This document shows, piece by piece, positions 48,909 to 58,592 of a stretch of 64,000 bases of DNA. Origin of the DNA: Labilibacter marinus (lineage in GTDB: Bacteria; Bacteroidota; Bacteroidia; Bacteroidales; Marinilabiliaceae). The stretch's first letter is position 1. Each line of letters begins with the position of its first letter. The notes under the pieces were generated by a model. It was not told the DNA's origin, did no database searches, and saw only the letters and a program-made list of their open reading frames with translations. Both the position numbers and the translations under genes were made by a program. Location: assembly GCF_001659685.2 (NCBI RefSeq), contig NZ_LXYE02000046.1:48940-112939 (forward strand), read 5' to 3'.

Positions 48909-49583
48909 TTATTTATTTGTAAAGTATATCTGAAGTCCAGAATTATCATGTTTTGTTTGCTGCCACACAACGGAGTTATCTTCAGTATCAAAAAGAAATT
49001 TAGATTCTTTTAGTTTAGTTTTTACATCGTAATATTTTGACCCCATAACATTACCTGTAGAAATAATTTCAAAATAAGTCTTTTTAGTAGTATATCCACT
49101 TACAACAATATAATCATCGTCAAGACTAATATATGTTTTGCATGTCCTTTCTTCAATTATTTTTTCATCAACATTATTTGAGTTTATTTCTACTGCTAAT
49201 ACATGGTTGTATGAATTTTGGGATTTCTCTTCGTCCTTAGTTTTACCTTCAATCTTATTCACTGTGGTACTGACTGCTTTTTCGGCTTGAATATTTGAAG
49301 TGTTTGATATTCCTTCAATTGTTATTCCTTGCTTACATTCTTCACTATCAGGATACCTTTCCTCTAATTCAGCAAGCATTGCTAAGCTCTTAGAATATTT
49401 TTTGTTGTCATAATACTCTTGAGCTTTAATTATTAATTCTTTAGAAGAACATAACTTGCTTTTGATAGTCTCTTCTGATTGAATATGAGAATTATTAGTA
49501 TCTTTTTTTGCAGTTCTTTCTGTGCAACTATTAAAGAAATATGCACTAGTAAATAATAGGGTTATTAGTGTTATGTTTTTCAT
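48909..49583 (-). CDS. Lipoprotein of unknown function with a TPR-like segment
   Basis: A 224-residue protein with a lipobox (ITLLFTSAYFFNSC), so it is probably anchored in a membrane facing the periplasm. Residues about 43-78 (CSSKELIIKAQEYYDNKKYS and following) look like a single tetratricopeptide-type helix pair. The second half is a beta-rich part with no family I recognise (TYISLDDDYIVVSGYTTKKT). It stands alone between the division cluster and the glutamine cyclotransferase, and base composition is as AT-rich as its neighbours. Confidence 0.7.
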   Translation of the reverse strand: MKNITLITLLFTSAYFFNSCTERTAKKDTNNSHIQSEETIKSKLCSSKELIIKAQEYYDNKKYSKSLAMLAELEERYPDSEECKQGITIEGISNTSNIQAEKAVSTTVNKIEGKTKDEEKSQNSYNHVLAVEINSNNVDEKIIEERTCKTYISLDDDYIVVSGYTTKKTYFEIISTGNVMGSKYYDVKTKLKESKFLFDTEDNSVVWQQTKHDNSGLQIYFTNK

Positions 49584-49655
49584 GTAGGCTACTTGATTAG
49601 GTTTGAAATTGTTTGATTTACCAATGCATAATATGCAGTTAGGTTTGGAGAGACT

Positions 49656-50492
49656 TTATTTATTATGATTAATCTTAATTTCATAAATCTTTGGCCATAA
49701 TTTACCTGTAATATAAACCCTATCCCTTATTGAATCATAAGCTATTCCATTCATTTCTAATGATCCGTTAAAAACGCTTTTTGCATTAGTAGCATATGAA
49801 CTTAAATCAAGCACTCCTATAACTCTGCCATTAGTTGGATTAATTTTGACGATAGTGTTTGTCATCCAAACATTTGCATAAATATAACCATGTATAAATT
49901 CTAATTCATTAAGATAACCCTTTGCAAAACCATTCTCTGTAACATTAATCTCCTTTATAACAGAACAATCCTCTGGATTTAAATAGGTTAAAATATTAGT
50001 ACCGTCTGACATAATCAAATTAGTACCATCTGTAGTCATTCCCCATCCTTCTTTACTTGGGATAGCAAATTCGGCAATCTTTTTAAAGCTATTTACGTCG
50101 TATATAAAACCTGTTTTACTTTTATAGGTTAGTTGATAAACTCTTTCATTTAAAATTACTATTCCTTCACCAAAATACTTGTTATGATCTATTTCAACCT
50201 TGGTCTTAACATGACCTGTTCGAAGATCAACTGTGCCTATTTCAGATCTTGTTCGAGGTAGTTCTTTGGGAGAACCAGTGCTTTCGTACAACCTACCATC
50301 ATGAACCAACAAACCTTCTGTAAATGAATTTGTACTATGTGGATAAGAACCTATGTAATCAAATCCTATTAACGGGATATCCATTTCTGTACCTATTTTA
50401 TTTGATTGATCCTTAGGGCTGTTACAGCTACACATTAACAATGCAATTGTAAGTGTTTGAATTAATCCTCTTGACATTTGGTTATTGATCAT
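49656..50492 (-). CDS. Glutamine cyclotransferase family lipoprotein
   Basis: A 278-residue exported protein with a lipobox-like start (LTIALLMCSC, Cys21 or Cys23; Met6 may be the real start). The mature part matches bacterial glutaminyl-peptide cyclotransferases of the plant (five-bladed propeller) type. Key segments are GSYPHSTNSFTEGLLVHDGRLYESTGSP near residue 53, YFGEGIVILNERVYQLTYK and NGIAYDSIRDRVYITGKLWPKIYEI at the end. Such enzymes close N-terminal glutamine to pyroglutamate, which protects exported proteins. It is preceded by a decayed transporter gene. Confidence 0.9.
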   Translation of the reverse strand: MINNQMSRGLIQTLTIALLMCSCNSPKDQSNKIGTEMDIPLIGFDYIGSYPHSTNSFTEGLLVHDGRLYESTGSPKELPRTRSEIGTVDLRTGHVKTKVEIDHNKYFGEGIVILNERVYQLTYKSKTGFIYDVNSFKKIAEFAIPSKEGWGMTTDGTNLIMSDGTNILTYLNPEDCSVIKEINVTENGFAKGYLNELEFIHGYIYANVWMTNTIVKINPTNGRVIGVLDLSSYATNAKSVFNGSLEMNGIAYDSIRDRVYITGKLWPKIYEIKINHNK

Positions 50493-50511
50493 TTATTTGG
50501 GTTTTAAGAGA

Positions 50512-50706
50512 CTATTTAAGTTTTAGACTTCGGTTGGCGACAATTATTTCTTCATTAAAGTAAGTTTTATTCCCAAAGCAGATAAAATACCTGCTTTTTT
50601 CCCTTGAGAAATACTTCGTCCAAGGATATATATAGTCAGCTCCTGGAGTTAAATTCAAAATTAATTCTTCTATTAAAAAAGCCCCAAAGTTTATTACTCC
50701 GAACAT
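50512..50706 (-). pseudogene. Decayed LysE/RhtB-family amino acid exporter (N-terminal fragment with frameshift)
   Basis: The first 27 residues (MFGVINFGAFLIEELILNLT, then PGADYIY) are the start of a LysE-family exporter. The frame is then lost. In the shifted frame the sequence continues ILGRSISQGKKAGILSALGI, the next conserved stretch of the family, and stops at 50544. A two-base loss in the codon after PGAD would explain the shift, near 50624-50637. Of the roughly 205 residues usual for the family only about 48 remain, and nothing resembling the remaining helices follows. This is therefore a truncated and frameshifted relic. Confidence 0.8.
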
Positions 50707-51157
50707 AGATTACTTACTTTAGTTTAAACTGTTGACAATGGGACCTATATAAGCAGTGCAGGATTTCAAAGCTCTAAACTATTAAGTTATACTGCCGTTT
50801 ATCAATTGTTTTAACGATAAATATAGCACTTTCTCCGTATTACTTATCACATTGTTATAACACGTTTTGTTATTCTAATATTTCTCTCATCTAAGAAAGA
50901 ATAGACTTCATCAATACCCTATTGTCTATCCAATTCAAGGATGAAAAACCACATGTTTAGAATTTAAATTAGTTACAATTTCGGCTGTTTTAATAATTTT
51001 AGCACACCTCTTTAATAACTATCTGCCAAAGTATTATAGGTTTCAATTTTTTTATTTTAAGATGGTGATATAGGCTGATAAATTGTATGTTTGACTACAG
51101 AAACCAAAAGCCAGTATGATTGTGGCTGTTTGGATAAACCATTAAGTACTAAAAGCG
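50707..51157. other. Intergenic region before the metallo-hydrolase gene
   Basis: These 451 bases hold no recognised gene. A perfect -7-like TAnnTTTG (TATGTTTG) lies at 51086-51093, but no clear TTG sits 20 bases upstream. A small AGCCA/TGGCT hairpin lies in the leader near 51110-51130. The rest is AT-rich and looks like ordinary or decayed spacer, consistent with the relic exporter next to it. Confidence 0.5.
51086..51093 (+). promoter_or_regulatory. Possible -7 element for the metallo-hydrolase gene
   Basis: TATGTTTG fits TAnnTTTG exactly and lies 65 bases before the ATG at 51158. The matching -33 TTG is not evident, so this is a weak call. Confidence 0.4.
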
Positions 51158-51829
51158 ATGCAGAAAATTTTGTTTTTTTTATTGACAGCCATATTCAGTA
51201 TGGGTTCCTTAAGCGCAAGCCCAAGGTATAAAATACAAATGATTGATATAGTTCATGGGCAAAATTTTTGGCAGAATGCCTATATTCTATATAATGCTGA
51301 AACTAAAGATGCCATTTTGATTGATCCTGGAAAAGTTGACAATCAAATTGAAGATTATGTTAGAGCAAATAAACTAATCATTAGAGCAATTATCAACACT
51401 CATGGTCATGGTGATCATGTTGGGGGAAATGCACATTATAAAGCATTATACAAGGTAAACATTTATGCCCACATTGCTGAAAAAAGTAATCACCGTACAA
51501 AAGATATTACTACATTTTTCGAAGAAGACCAGCTTCCAATAATTGAGGGCTTTAAAGAGCTTAAGTTCTACCATATCCCAGGACATACGTCAGGAAGTAT
51601 AGCTATTCATATTGAAGATATTTTGGTAACCGGAGATACCTTACAAAAAGAGGGAATTGGCAGTACCCCAAACAAAACAACCGAAGAGGATGAAAAGTAC
51701 ACCAAAATGGAGATCAATAGTATTAAAACCAAATTAATGATTTTACCCGATACTACTTTAGTATATCCGGGGCATGGTTATGAAACAAGCATTGGCTATG
51801 AACGAAAAAATAATGATTGGCTGGAGTAA
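51158..51829 (+). CDS. Exported MBL-fold metallo-hydrolase
   Basis: A 223-residue protein with a signal peptide (MQKILFFLLTAIFSMGSLSA). The metallo-beta-lactamase motif HxHxDH is present as THGHGDH (His82, His84, Asp86, His87). It is followed by PGHTSGS with the next metal-binding His, VTGDTL with the bridging Asp and YPGHGYET with the last His. All dinuclear metal ligands of a glyoxalase II-like hydrolase are therefore present. The substrate is unknown: it could be a thioester, a lactone or a beta-lactam. No partner gene adjoins it. Confidence 0.87.
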   Translation: MQKILFFLLTAIFSMGSLSASPRYKIQMIDIVHGQNFWQNAYILYNAETKDAILIDPGKVDNQIEDYVRANKLIIRAIINTHGHGDHVGGNAHYKALYKVNIYAHIAEKSNHRTKDITTFFEEDQLPIIEGFKELKFYHIPGHTSGSIAIHIEDILVTGDTLQKEGIGSTPNKTTEEDEKYTKMEINSIKTKLMILPDTTLVYPGHGYETSIGYERKNNDWLE

Positions 51830-51983
51830 TTCTTGCTGGCACTTTACTGGTACATAATAGCAATTTGTACCTCAATTTGTTTCTCATTTAACCTATTCTT
51901 TTAATGCCTATCTGAAAAGGAAATAAACAATGGCCATTATTCCCTTTTTATGATGATTTTCGTGAAATATTGATTCATGTTTT

Positions 51984-52667
51984 TTAGCGTAATTTAAATC
52001 TGTGAAGTGTTTTTACATTTTCTTTTCGCTGATACCAATCATTATATACCAATTCCAATGAGTCTACTTTAAATGAGCCAAAATTGTAATGCCGATATTC
52101 TTCCAAAATATCCAAAAACTTCTCTTTATTCTTAAATTTTTCTTTCAGCCTTAAAATTGTTGAATGGGCGGTTTGAATAGAATATCGTTTATCCATTGAC
52201 TGCTCTAGGTCAGTTTGCCTAAAGTCAGCTCTTAAGTTGTTCCGGAACTGGTTTAAAATATCATTTTTTAAAAATCCTTGTACCATTAAACAAGATGGAG
52301 AGGCAGTCAGACCTCTAAACTCGATATTAAAACCACTTAGTCCTTTGATACTTTTGTTAATTGTATCGATATAGTTTTCAACTCTAATCTGATTAAGATC
52401 AAATTCATCATAGCAAGAAATTATTGACATTACGGTTACATGTATATCCGAACTGCGATAATAGTATTGGTGTGGTTCTATTGCTTTTACTTTGGATAGT
52501 AATTTCTGAATATTGGTCTTTACTATATTGTCAGGTCGAAGTAAAAGAGTTATTCCGTATCTTTTATCATTATCCGAATCGATTAACTGGTCAGTTTGAT
52601 AAGAGTCTGATTGTATCTTCTGTATTGAATCTTGATATAGTTTATTATAGTGCTCTTGAAGGTTCAT
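51984..52667 (-). CDS. 2H phosphoesterase-superfamily protein (2'-5' RNA ligase-like)
   Basis: A 227-residue cytosolic protein with two HxT motifs: HVTV at 76-79 and HSTI at 168-171, spaced as in the 2H phosphoesterase fold. Members act on 2',3'-cyclic or 2'-5' phosphodiesters of RNA or on nucleotide derivatives. An N-terminal helix (MNLQEHYNKLYQDSIQKI) precedes the fold. Substrate cannot be told. It stands alone and is convergent with the metallo-hydrolase gene. Confidence 0.82.
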   Translation of the reverse strand: MNLQEHYNKLYQDSIQKIQSDSYQTDQLIDSDNDKRYGITLLLRPDNIVKTNIQKLLSKVKAIEPHQYYYRSSDIHVTVMSIISCYDEFDLNQIRVENYIDTINKSIKGLSGFNIEFRGLTASPSCLMVQGFLKNDILNQFRNNLRADFRQTDLEQSMDKRYSIQTAHSTILRLKEKFKNKEKFLDILEEYRHYNFGSFKVDSLELVYNDWYQRKENVKTLHRFKLR

Positions 52668-53033
52668 TATTTAATTCATTTTCTAAACTCACCTAATATA
52701 GCAACTTTTTCCTCCCAATCTAACAGCCCAGAACTTGATTGAGGTAGTTATTTGTTTGTTCCACAGGCTTTCATGCCAAAATATATTTATCCCCATTAGA
52801 TAGTACTCTAGACCTTTCGTCTACATTCGAGTTCTTCTTAGGTGTATTTGTCCGAGCAAAACCGGGGATAATATTATTAAAATTGACGATTACTAGTATA
52901 GGCTCTAAGCATTTTATATTTCTATTAAAAATACTTAGTGCACAGTATTAATGTGTTCATACAAGTTCTTGAATAAATATAAAGAATTGGTATCTCTATG
53001 GTTATCTTTATCAATTCGTTTTTTTTCTAGGTC
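52668..53033. other. Intergenic region with a possible short gene remnant
   Basis: These 366 bases contain no gene with a start codon. On the minus strand a frame without ATG is open from about 52950 to the stop at 52771. It reads PGFARTNTPKKNSNVDERSR and ends SNGDKYILA. I do not recognise it; it could be a relic or chance. Confidence 0.35.
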
Positions 53034-53843
53034 TTACTCAGTTTTCTCTTTGTTAATATCGATAAAAGGGCTTTTAATTAAATAAAGAAACTCCTGTTTC
53101 TTTTTCGTGTTAAATTCGGCTAAGCCATATTTCATTTTCTCGATTGGCATCATTTTAAAAGTGCCAAAAATCCGATCCCATAGGATGAATATATCTGCGT
53201 AGTTAGAATTGGTGTAAAATTGGTTCTGTTGATGGTGAACCCGATGGTGATCTGGCATAACAAAGATTAAACCTAGGGTGGTGTTTAACCAACTTGGAAA
53301 CTTTAAGTTTGCATGCTCAAAAAAGAAGAATACATAAAGAATGAAATAATAGCATGCCATTGAAAATACATCTGTTCCAAACAGCGCTGCGGTAACAATA
53401 TTTCCTATGCCAAATACAAGAATCAGTTCAAATGGATGAAATCGAAATACAGTAGAAGAGTCCATCGTTGTATCGCTATGATGCACTCTATGAAATCTCC
53501 AAAGTATGGGTATTGCGTGAGTTCCTCTATGTATCCAGTATGCAGTGATGTCATATAATGCAATAGAAATAATAAGTAGCAATTCAGCGGGTAATTCTAT
53601 AAGATATAGAAGCCCAATATGATTATTGTTCAGCCATTCAATAGAATATACTTGAAATGTGACGAAAAAGACGTTTAATGCAACTAATATAATTTGAAAT
53701 AATGTATTTTGAAGTAAGTGATTCATTCTGTTTTTAAAGCTAAATGGCGTTTTCATTATTTGCTCTAAAGAAAAGAAGATGGCAATTAATCCAATAACTA
53801 TATAGTTTGGGTTAATTTCAAGTAGCTTGTTCAGAAAATCCAT
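53034..53843 (-). CDS. Fatty acid hydroxylase / sterol desaturase family membrane protein
   Basis: A 269-residue polytopic membrane protein with the histidine clusters of the di-iron hydroxylase family: HRGTH at 105-109, FHRVHH at 117-122, a single EHANL at 176-180 and DHHRVHH at 198-204. About four membrane segments surround them. The family hydroxylates or desaturates lipids such as fatty acids, sterols, hopanoids or carotenoids; the substrate here is unknown. The gene is monocistronic and divergent from the TonB receptor locus. Confidence 0.9.
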   Translation of the reverse strand: MDFLNKLLEINPNYIVIGLIAIFFSLEQIMKTPFSFKNRMNHLLQNTLFQIILVALNVFFVTFQVYSIEWLNNNHIGLLYLIELPAELLLIISIALYDITAYWIHRGTHAIPILWRFHRVHHSDTTMDSSTVFRFHPFELILVFGIGNIVTAALFGTDVFSMACYYFILYVFFFFEHANLKFPSWLNTTLGLIFVMPDHHRVHHQQNQFYTNSNYADIFILWDRIFGTFKMMPIEKMKYGLAEFNTKKKQEFLYLIKSPFIDINKEKTE

Positions 53844-54349
53844 GGCGAAATACGATTGAATTAATAAGGAAGATTAATTAGTGTGTACGAAAAAAGGATC
53901 TAAATATCCTAAATGTAACTTATTTATTTAGTGTTGTCAATACAAAAGTTGTTATTACACAATAAAGGCTTGGATGTTTAAGCGTTTTAGTTGATGTAAT
54001 TATGGCTGATAAAATGTGTGTTATAAGAGAAAGACTTATTAAAGCTAGGAACCTTCAAATATTAATTTGAGGTAAATACATACAATTGTTAATCTCATAT
54101 TAAATAAGCAAGGGTGTAAATTGTATATGGTTTATTTACCTGTTTACAGCAGGTCTGTTTTTAATTGTAAATTACTACTTCAGTTTAAGTGTTTGCTTTG
54201 TGTACTATGTTGTACTTTAACCTTAATACATTGTTATTTTCCTGCATAAACCAACGCTACAAATTACAATACTTTAATATTTAGTTTAAATTCTTTGGAG
54301 AAGAAAACTCTTCATTTGCCTTCGGAAATTTTAACAGCGAAGATAATAA
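53844..54349. other. Divergent intergenic region upstream of the TonB receptor locus
   Basis: These 506 bases must carry promoters for the hydroxylase (minus) and the receptor operon (plus). I see no coding frame and no clean TTG-N20-TAnnTTTG. A partial palindrome CAAATATTAATTTG lies near 54056-54070. CTGTTT occurs twice 15 bases apart near 54150-54170, but this is not the 11-base period of a PhoB box. Confidence 0.45.
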
Positions 54350-57124
54350 ATGATGAAGTCTCAAATTGGTGTTTTACTAGCCATGCTACTAATGCCTCTG
54401 CAATTGTTTGCGGATGGTTATGAATTAAAAGGAAAGATTACGGATAAAAACAAGGAGCCTTTAGTTGGCGCCACTGTTGTTATTGAAGGAACTACGGAAG
54501 GGACAATAGCTGGTCTTGATGGAACTTTTAAAATAAAAGAATTAGAGCCAGGTCAATATACTTTTACCATTTCATTTATTGGCTGCAAACAAGAAAAGCA
54601 TACCATTAAAATATTTAACGATGAGGAGATAAATATTGTTTTGGATGAGGATGATATGTTGATGGGAGAGGTGATGGTTACCGCCAGTCAGATAAAAAGC
54701 ACTATCTCAAGCGCAAGGGCAACGGAAAAAATGTCGCCTAAAGTGGTGAATGTAGTGTCAGGCAAAGCCATTGAGTTATCTCCAGATTTAAATGTTTCAG
54801 AGGTTGTACAACGAATTTCAGGTGTGTCATTAGAATATTCTGGTAGTGGAACAGGAACTTATGCCATAGTGAGAGGTATGGATAAGCGATATAATTATAC
54901 TACGGTAAATGGTGTTAAAATACCATCGCCCGATAATAAAAATCGTTTTGTGCCATTGGATATGTTTCCGTCGGATATGCTAGATCGTATTGAAGTGAGC
55001 AAGGCCTTAATACCAAGTATGGAAGGTGATGCTGTTGGTGGAGCTATGGATTTAATAATGAAAAATGCGCCTGATCAGGAGATGTGGCAAGTTAATGCCT
55101 CAGTAGGTATGGCCACTTTGTTTATGGAACGCGATTTTGAGTATTTTAATTACTCGGCTGTTAATCCTCAATCACCATACGAGATTCATGGTAAGGATTA
55201 TTCAGCTTCGATGGATGATTTTAGTACTGAGAATTTAGTGAAGCAGTATAAGAGAAATCCGATTGATATAAATGCAGGACTAACCTGGGGGAATCGTTTT
55301 TTAGATCATCGTTTTGGTATTGTTCTGTCGGGTAATATTCAACATTTACACCGTGGTTCAAATACTTCTTTTTACAATCAGCAATTAAATAGAGATGCTT
55401 CAAACTCCATTAGTTTAACGCATTATAGCGATCGTTTATATTCTTCGGAACAATTGCGAGGAGGAGCCCATGGTAAGCTAGATTTCGCCATAAACGGTAA
55501 AAATAAGTTAAGTCTTTATACCGCTTTTATCTATCAACGCGATGATGAAATCAGAGAAGAAACTAAATTTAGGATGTGGGATGGAAATTACGATCCTATT
55601 ACAACTACAGGCAATGCTTCTTTAGAAACGCGTATTCGTCCGACCGTTCAAAGTATCTATAATACCACATTGCAAGGTAAGCATGAATTAAACGACGTGT
55701 TTAGCTTCGATTGGTCAGCGGTATATTCTATTGCAACAGGAGCTCGTCCCGATCAATCCATTTTCACCCGAAATACGGCTTTCCGTGATGGAGATATGAC
55801 TCAGGTTCGTGTTGAAGATTATGGTGGCAATTATCGAATTTGGGAAGATAATTCAGATCGTGATTTAAGTGCCTACTTAAATTTAAATATTAAACCTTGG
55901 GAACACACCGATTTAAAAGTAGGCGTTTTATATAGAGACAAGAAAAGAGAGAATCGTTTTTATAGGTATAATTTCCGTCCACAGAATGATGAGATAAAAG
56001 AAGGCGAAGATTGGATTTATACTGAAGTGGATTGGAGGGTTACTTCGCCCAAAGGAAGTGTGGCCAATGAATTAAATTATGATGCTTATGAAAAGATAGC
56101 CGCGGGTTACTTTCAGTTTGACTCAAAAATAGGAGAGAACCTTAAGTTATTTGGAGGGATTAGAGTGGAGCATACGCGTCAGGGCTACGAGTTGCTTTTT
56201 CCTAAATACGAACAGGAACCAACTTTGGAGCAAAATTATATCGACTTATTACCAAGTTTACATGCTAAATACGAACTCAATAAAAAATCGAATTTAAGAG
56301 CTTCGTACTTTCATTCAATTGTGCGTCCAGGATTTTTCGAAATTGTACCATATACTTTTAGGTATGAAGATTATGATGAAATTGGTAATCCAGATTTAGA
56401 AAGAACGCGTGCGGATAATATTGACTTGCGTTATGAGCTATTCCCAAGTCCGCAAGATAATGTTTTTGTAGGGGCATTTTATAAGCGTTTGTACGACCCT
56501 ATCGAGTACGCTCTTGTACCTATTGAAAGCAGACAGAATGCTATTTTTCTGCAGCCAGGTAATTATGGAACAGCCACCAATATGGGTATTGAGTTAGATG
56601 TAACCAAATACATCAAAAACTGGGGCATAAAAGCCAATTATACCTATACCAATTCAAGTATTACTACATCAAAAGTATTGCTGAAACGTGAAGATGAAAA
56701 TGACTCAGAGTCAGATATTGTTCCCTATCAAATTGATCAGACCAGACCTTTACAGGGGCAAGCAGATCATATTGGAAATATCACCTTGTTGTATAAGAAT
56801 CAGCAATTGGCTTTAGATATGCAGTTGGCTAATGTATACACAGGCGAGCGTATCTCTGAAATATCGGCTTATTACGAAAAGGACTTATGGGAATTGCCTA
56901 CCTGGAAAATGGACTTCTCTGCCGAAAAGCATTTTAATATGGGTGTTACCTTATTCCTGAAATTGAGAAATATATTAGATACATCGCGCCAGATAGTAAT
57001 TAAAGAACCACTCAAGGAAACCGAAACGGATTACATTTTACAAGGCAAAGCAGGCGATGATAAACTAATCAGATACGATAAGTATGGCCAGAATTTCTTG
57101 ATTGGCCTCCGATATAAATTTTAA
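54350..57124 (+). CDS. TonB-dependent outer-membrane receptor
   Basis: A 924-residue outer-membrane receptor. A signal peptide (MMKSQIGVLLAMLLMPLQLFA) is followed by a carboxypeptidase-regulatory-like domain (about 24-105, GKITDKNKEPLVGATVVIEG) and a plug domain (about 125-245) with LNVSEVVQRISGVSLEYSG and DMLDRIEVSKALIPSMEGDA. The rest is a beta-barrel ending in the aromatic NFLIGLRYKF. No SusD partner adjoins it. A lipoprotein, a phytase-like-domain lipoprotein and a phytase follow on the same strand. It may therefore import inositol phosphates or a breakdown product; the substrate is inferred from context only. Confidence 0.93.
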   Translation: MMKSQIGVLLAMLLMPLQLFADGYELKGKITDKNKEPLVGATVVIEGTTEGTIAGLDGTFKIKELEPGQYTFTISFIGCKQEKHTIKIFNDEEINIVLDEDDMLMGEVMVTASQIKSTISSARATEKMSPKVVNVVSGKAIELSPDLNVSEVVQRISGVSLEYSGSGTGTYAIVRGMDKRYNYTTVNGVKIPSPDNKNRFVPLDMFPSDMLDRIEVSKALIPSMEGDAVGGAMDLIMKNAPDQEMWQVNASVGMATLFMERDFEYFNYSAVNPQSPYEIHGKDYSASMDDFSTENLVKQYKRNPIDINAGLTWGNRFLDHRFGIVLSGNIQHLHRGSNTSFYNQQLNRDASNSISLTHYSDRLYSSEQLRGGAHGKLDFAINGKNKLSLYTAFIYQRDDEIREETKFRMWDGNYDPITTTGNASLETRIRPTVQSIYNTTLQGKHELNDVFSFDWSAVYSIATGARPDQSIFTRNTAFRDGDMTQVRVEDYGGNYRIWEDNSDRDLSAYLNLNIKPWEHTDLKVGVLYRDKKRENRFYRYNFRPQNDEIKEGEDWIYTEVDWRVTSPKGSVANELNYDAYEKIAAGYFQFDSKIGENLKLFGGIRVEHTRQGYELLFPKYEQEPTLEQNYIDLLPSLHAKYELNKKSNLRASYFHSIVRPGFFEIVPYTFRYEDYDEIGNPDLERTRADNIDLRYELFPSPQDNVFVGAFYKRLYDPIEYALVPIESRQNAIFLQPGNYGTATNMGIELDVTKYIKNWGIKANYTYTNSSITTSKVLLKREDENDSESDIVPYQIDQTRPLQGQADHIGNITLLYKNQQLALDMQLANVYTGERISEISAYYEKDLWELPTWKMDFSAEKHFNMGVTLFLKLRNILDTSRQIVIKEPLKETETDYILQGKAGDDKLIRYDKYGQNFLIGLRYKF

Positions 57125-57173
57125 TAATTAATTATAAACCATCAGTACGTTAAGTACTAAACAATTTAGAAAA

Positions 57174-58535
57174 ATGAATACTAAATTATTTTTTAGATTA
57201 CTACTATTAGTGTTAGCTATTAATTTTACAGCTTGCGAAAAGGATGATGTTGTTGATGACAAAGATGATGAATACGTTCCTGAAGAAGGCGAAATTGTTG
57301 AAGATTTAGATATCGATAATTTATATGTAATTACAGGTGAGCAGATTTGGGGTGAAGGTATTACTGTAAATATGAACCACCATGTAATTATTGAAAAAGG
57401 CGCTAGCTTAAAAATTAAACCAGGTGTAAAAGTAATTGCTAACGTAGATGTTGCTCCTGAGTTTTACGTAAAGGGTGATTTATTAGCATTAGGTTCTGAA
57501 GAAAAGCGAATTGTAATGACAGTTGCAGATGTTAATAGAACTAACGATAATGTATTTAAAGGTTTATGGTCTGGTATCTGTGCAACAGAAGAAAGCGAAA
57601 ACTTTGTGCTTAACTATGTAACTGTTGAGTTTTGCGGTGCAATTGGTTCTGCAGAGCATCCGTCGGTGCAAGGTGGTTACAACGAAGATGGTGAGCCATG
57701 TAAAGGAATATTTACGCATAATATCACCGGAAAAAATGTAATTCATAATAGCGAATTCTTATATTTTTCTGATGATGCTTTCTATTCTAAAGGAGCTCAA
57801 GTATCATTATATAATAACTTTTTTGCATATGTTGGCGAAACAGGTGGTGAGTGTATTAACATTAAATCGGGTGTAAAAGGCGATGTGTGTTTCAATACTT
57901 TTTACCACAATGCTACTAACGGTATTAAATGGTCGAATAGTGGTGAACGCGAAGTGCAAGCGGATGTAAGAGTATACAACAACACTATTTTAAATGGTGG
58001 ATGGAGAAGAAGTAAGTCTGGAAGAGGCGGTTCTTTGAATATTGAAAAAGGAGCTCGTGGTGCTTCATTCAATAACCTAGTGGTTAACTGTAAATATGGA
58101 TTCCGTGTAGTTGGAGACCAAGATACAGGTGAAACTGATGTTGATATGGAAAATACAACATGGGGGAATACTTATTACTATGGTAACAATCAGGCTATGA
58201 TTAATGAGTTTGTTCCATCCAATGGGGTATTAAATGCTTTTGAGGATTCTGATATTCACAATACTGATGTAGTGGCAGGTATGCCTATGTTTGCCAACTA
58301 TGATAGTAAAGCTAATTTCAGCATCGAAAATGCAGATACGGAATTCCCAACGCCAGTGGAAAGTATTGTTGTTGATTCTTTCAGGAAGTATGACTTTTCA
58401 TTAAAGTCAGGTTCGCCTGCGGTGGGAGCTGGTTTAACAAGTGTAAGCCCTATGTATGCAAATATAACTATTGACGGTAATGAGTTTATTACTCCATCGT
58501 CAGCAAGTTATATAGGTGCTAAAGCAGTAAAATAA
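57174..58535 (+). CDS. Beta-helix lipoprotein of the phytase locus
   Basis: A 453-residue lipoprotein (FFRLLLLVLAINFTAC, Cys21) with an acidic linker (residues 22-45, mostly Asp and Glu) that could bind calcium or carry the protein through the outer membrane to the surface. The rest repeats short beta strands such as NHHVIIEKGASLKIKPGVKV, in the style of a right-handed parallel beta-helix. Turns like GKNVIHNSEFLYFSDDAFYS resemble pectate-lyase-type folds. No catalytic residues can be assigned. It follows the receptor after 49 bases and probably works with it at the cell surface, for example in binding substrate. Confidence 0.82.
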   Translation: MNTKLFFRLLLLVLAINFTACEKDDVVDDKDDEYVPEEGEIVEDLDIDNLYVITGEQIWGEGITVNMNHHVIIEKGASLKIKPGVKVIANVDVAPEFYVKGDLLALGSEEKRIVMTVADVNRTNDNVFKGLWSGICATEESENFVLNYVTVEFCGAIGSAEHPSVQGGYNEDGEPCKGIFTHNITGKNVIHNSEFLYFSDDAFYSKGAQVSLYNNFFAYVGETGGECINIKSGVKGDVCFNTFYHNATNGIKWSNSGEREVQADVRVYNNTILNGGWRRSKSGRGGSLNIEKGARGASFNNLVVNCKYGFRVVGDQDTGETDVDMENTTWGNTYYYGNNQAMINEFVPSNGVLNAFEDSDIHNTDVVAGMPMFANYDSKANFSIENADTEFPTPVESIVVDSFRKYDFSLKSGSPAVGAGLTSVSPMYANITIDGNEFITPSSASYIGAKAVK

Positions 58536-58549
58536 TTTATTTGAATAAA

Positions 58550-58584
58550 ATAAGGTGCAATCATACCATGGTGGCACCTTATTG
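58550..58584 (+). promoter_or_regulatory. Intercistronic hairpin in the phytase locus
   Basis: AATAAGGTGC (58550-58559) pairs perfectly with GCACCTTATT (58575-58584) around a 15-base loop that holds the palindrome ACCATGGT. It ends 8 bases before the next ATG and has no T-run. It could stabilise or partly terminate the receptor transcript, or shield the next start. Confidence 0.6.
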
Positions 58585-58592
58585 TTGTTATT

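Noticed and set aside
52771..52950. An open minus-strand frame of about 60 codons ending SNGDKYILA
   Set aside because: It has no start codon in frame and no family I recognise. It is mentioned only as a possible remnant in the intergenic entry.
54150..54172. Two CTGTTT copies as a PhoB box upstream of the phytase locus
   Set aside because: The copies are 15 bases apart, not 11, and the flanks do not match a Pho box.
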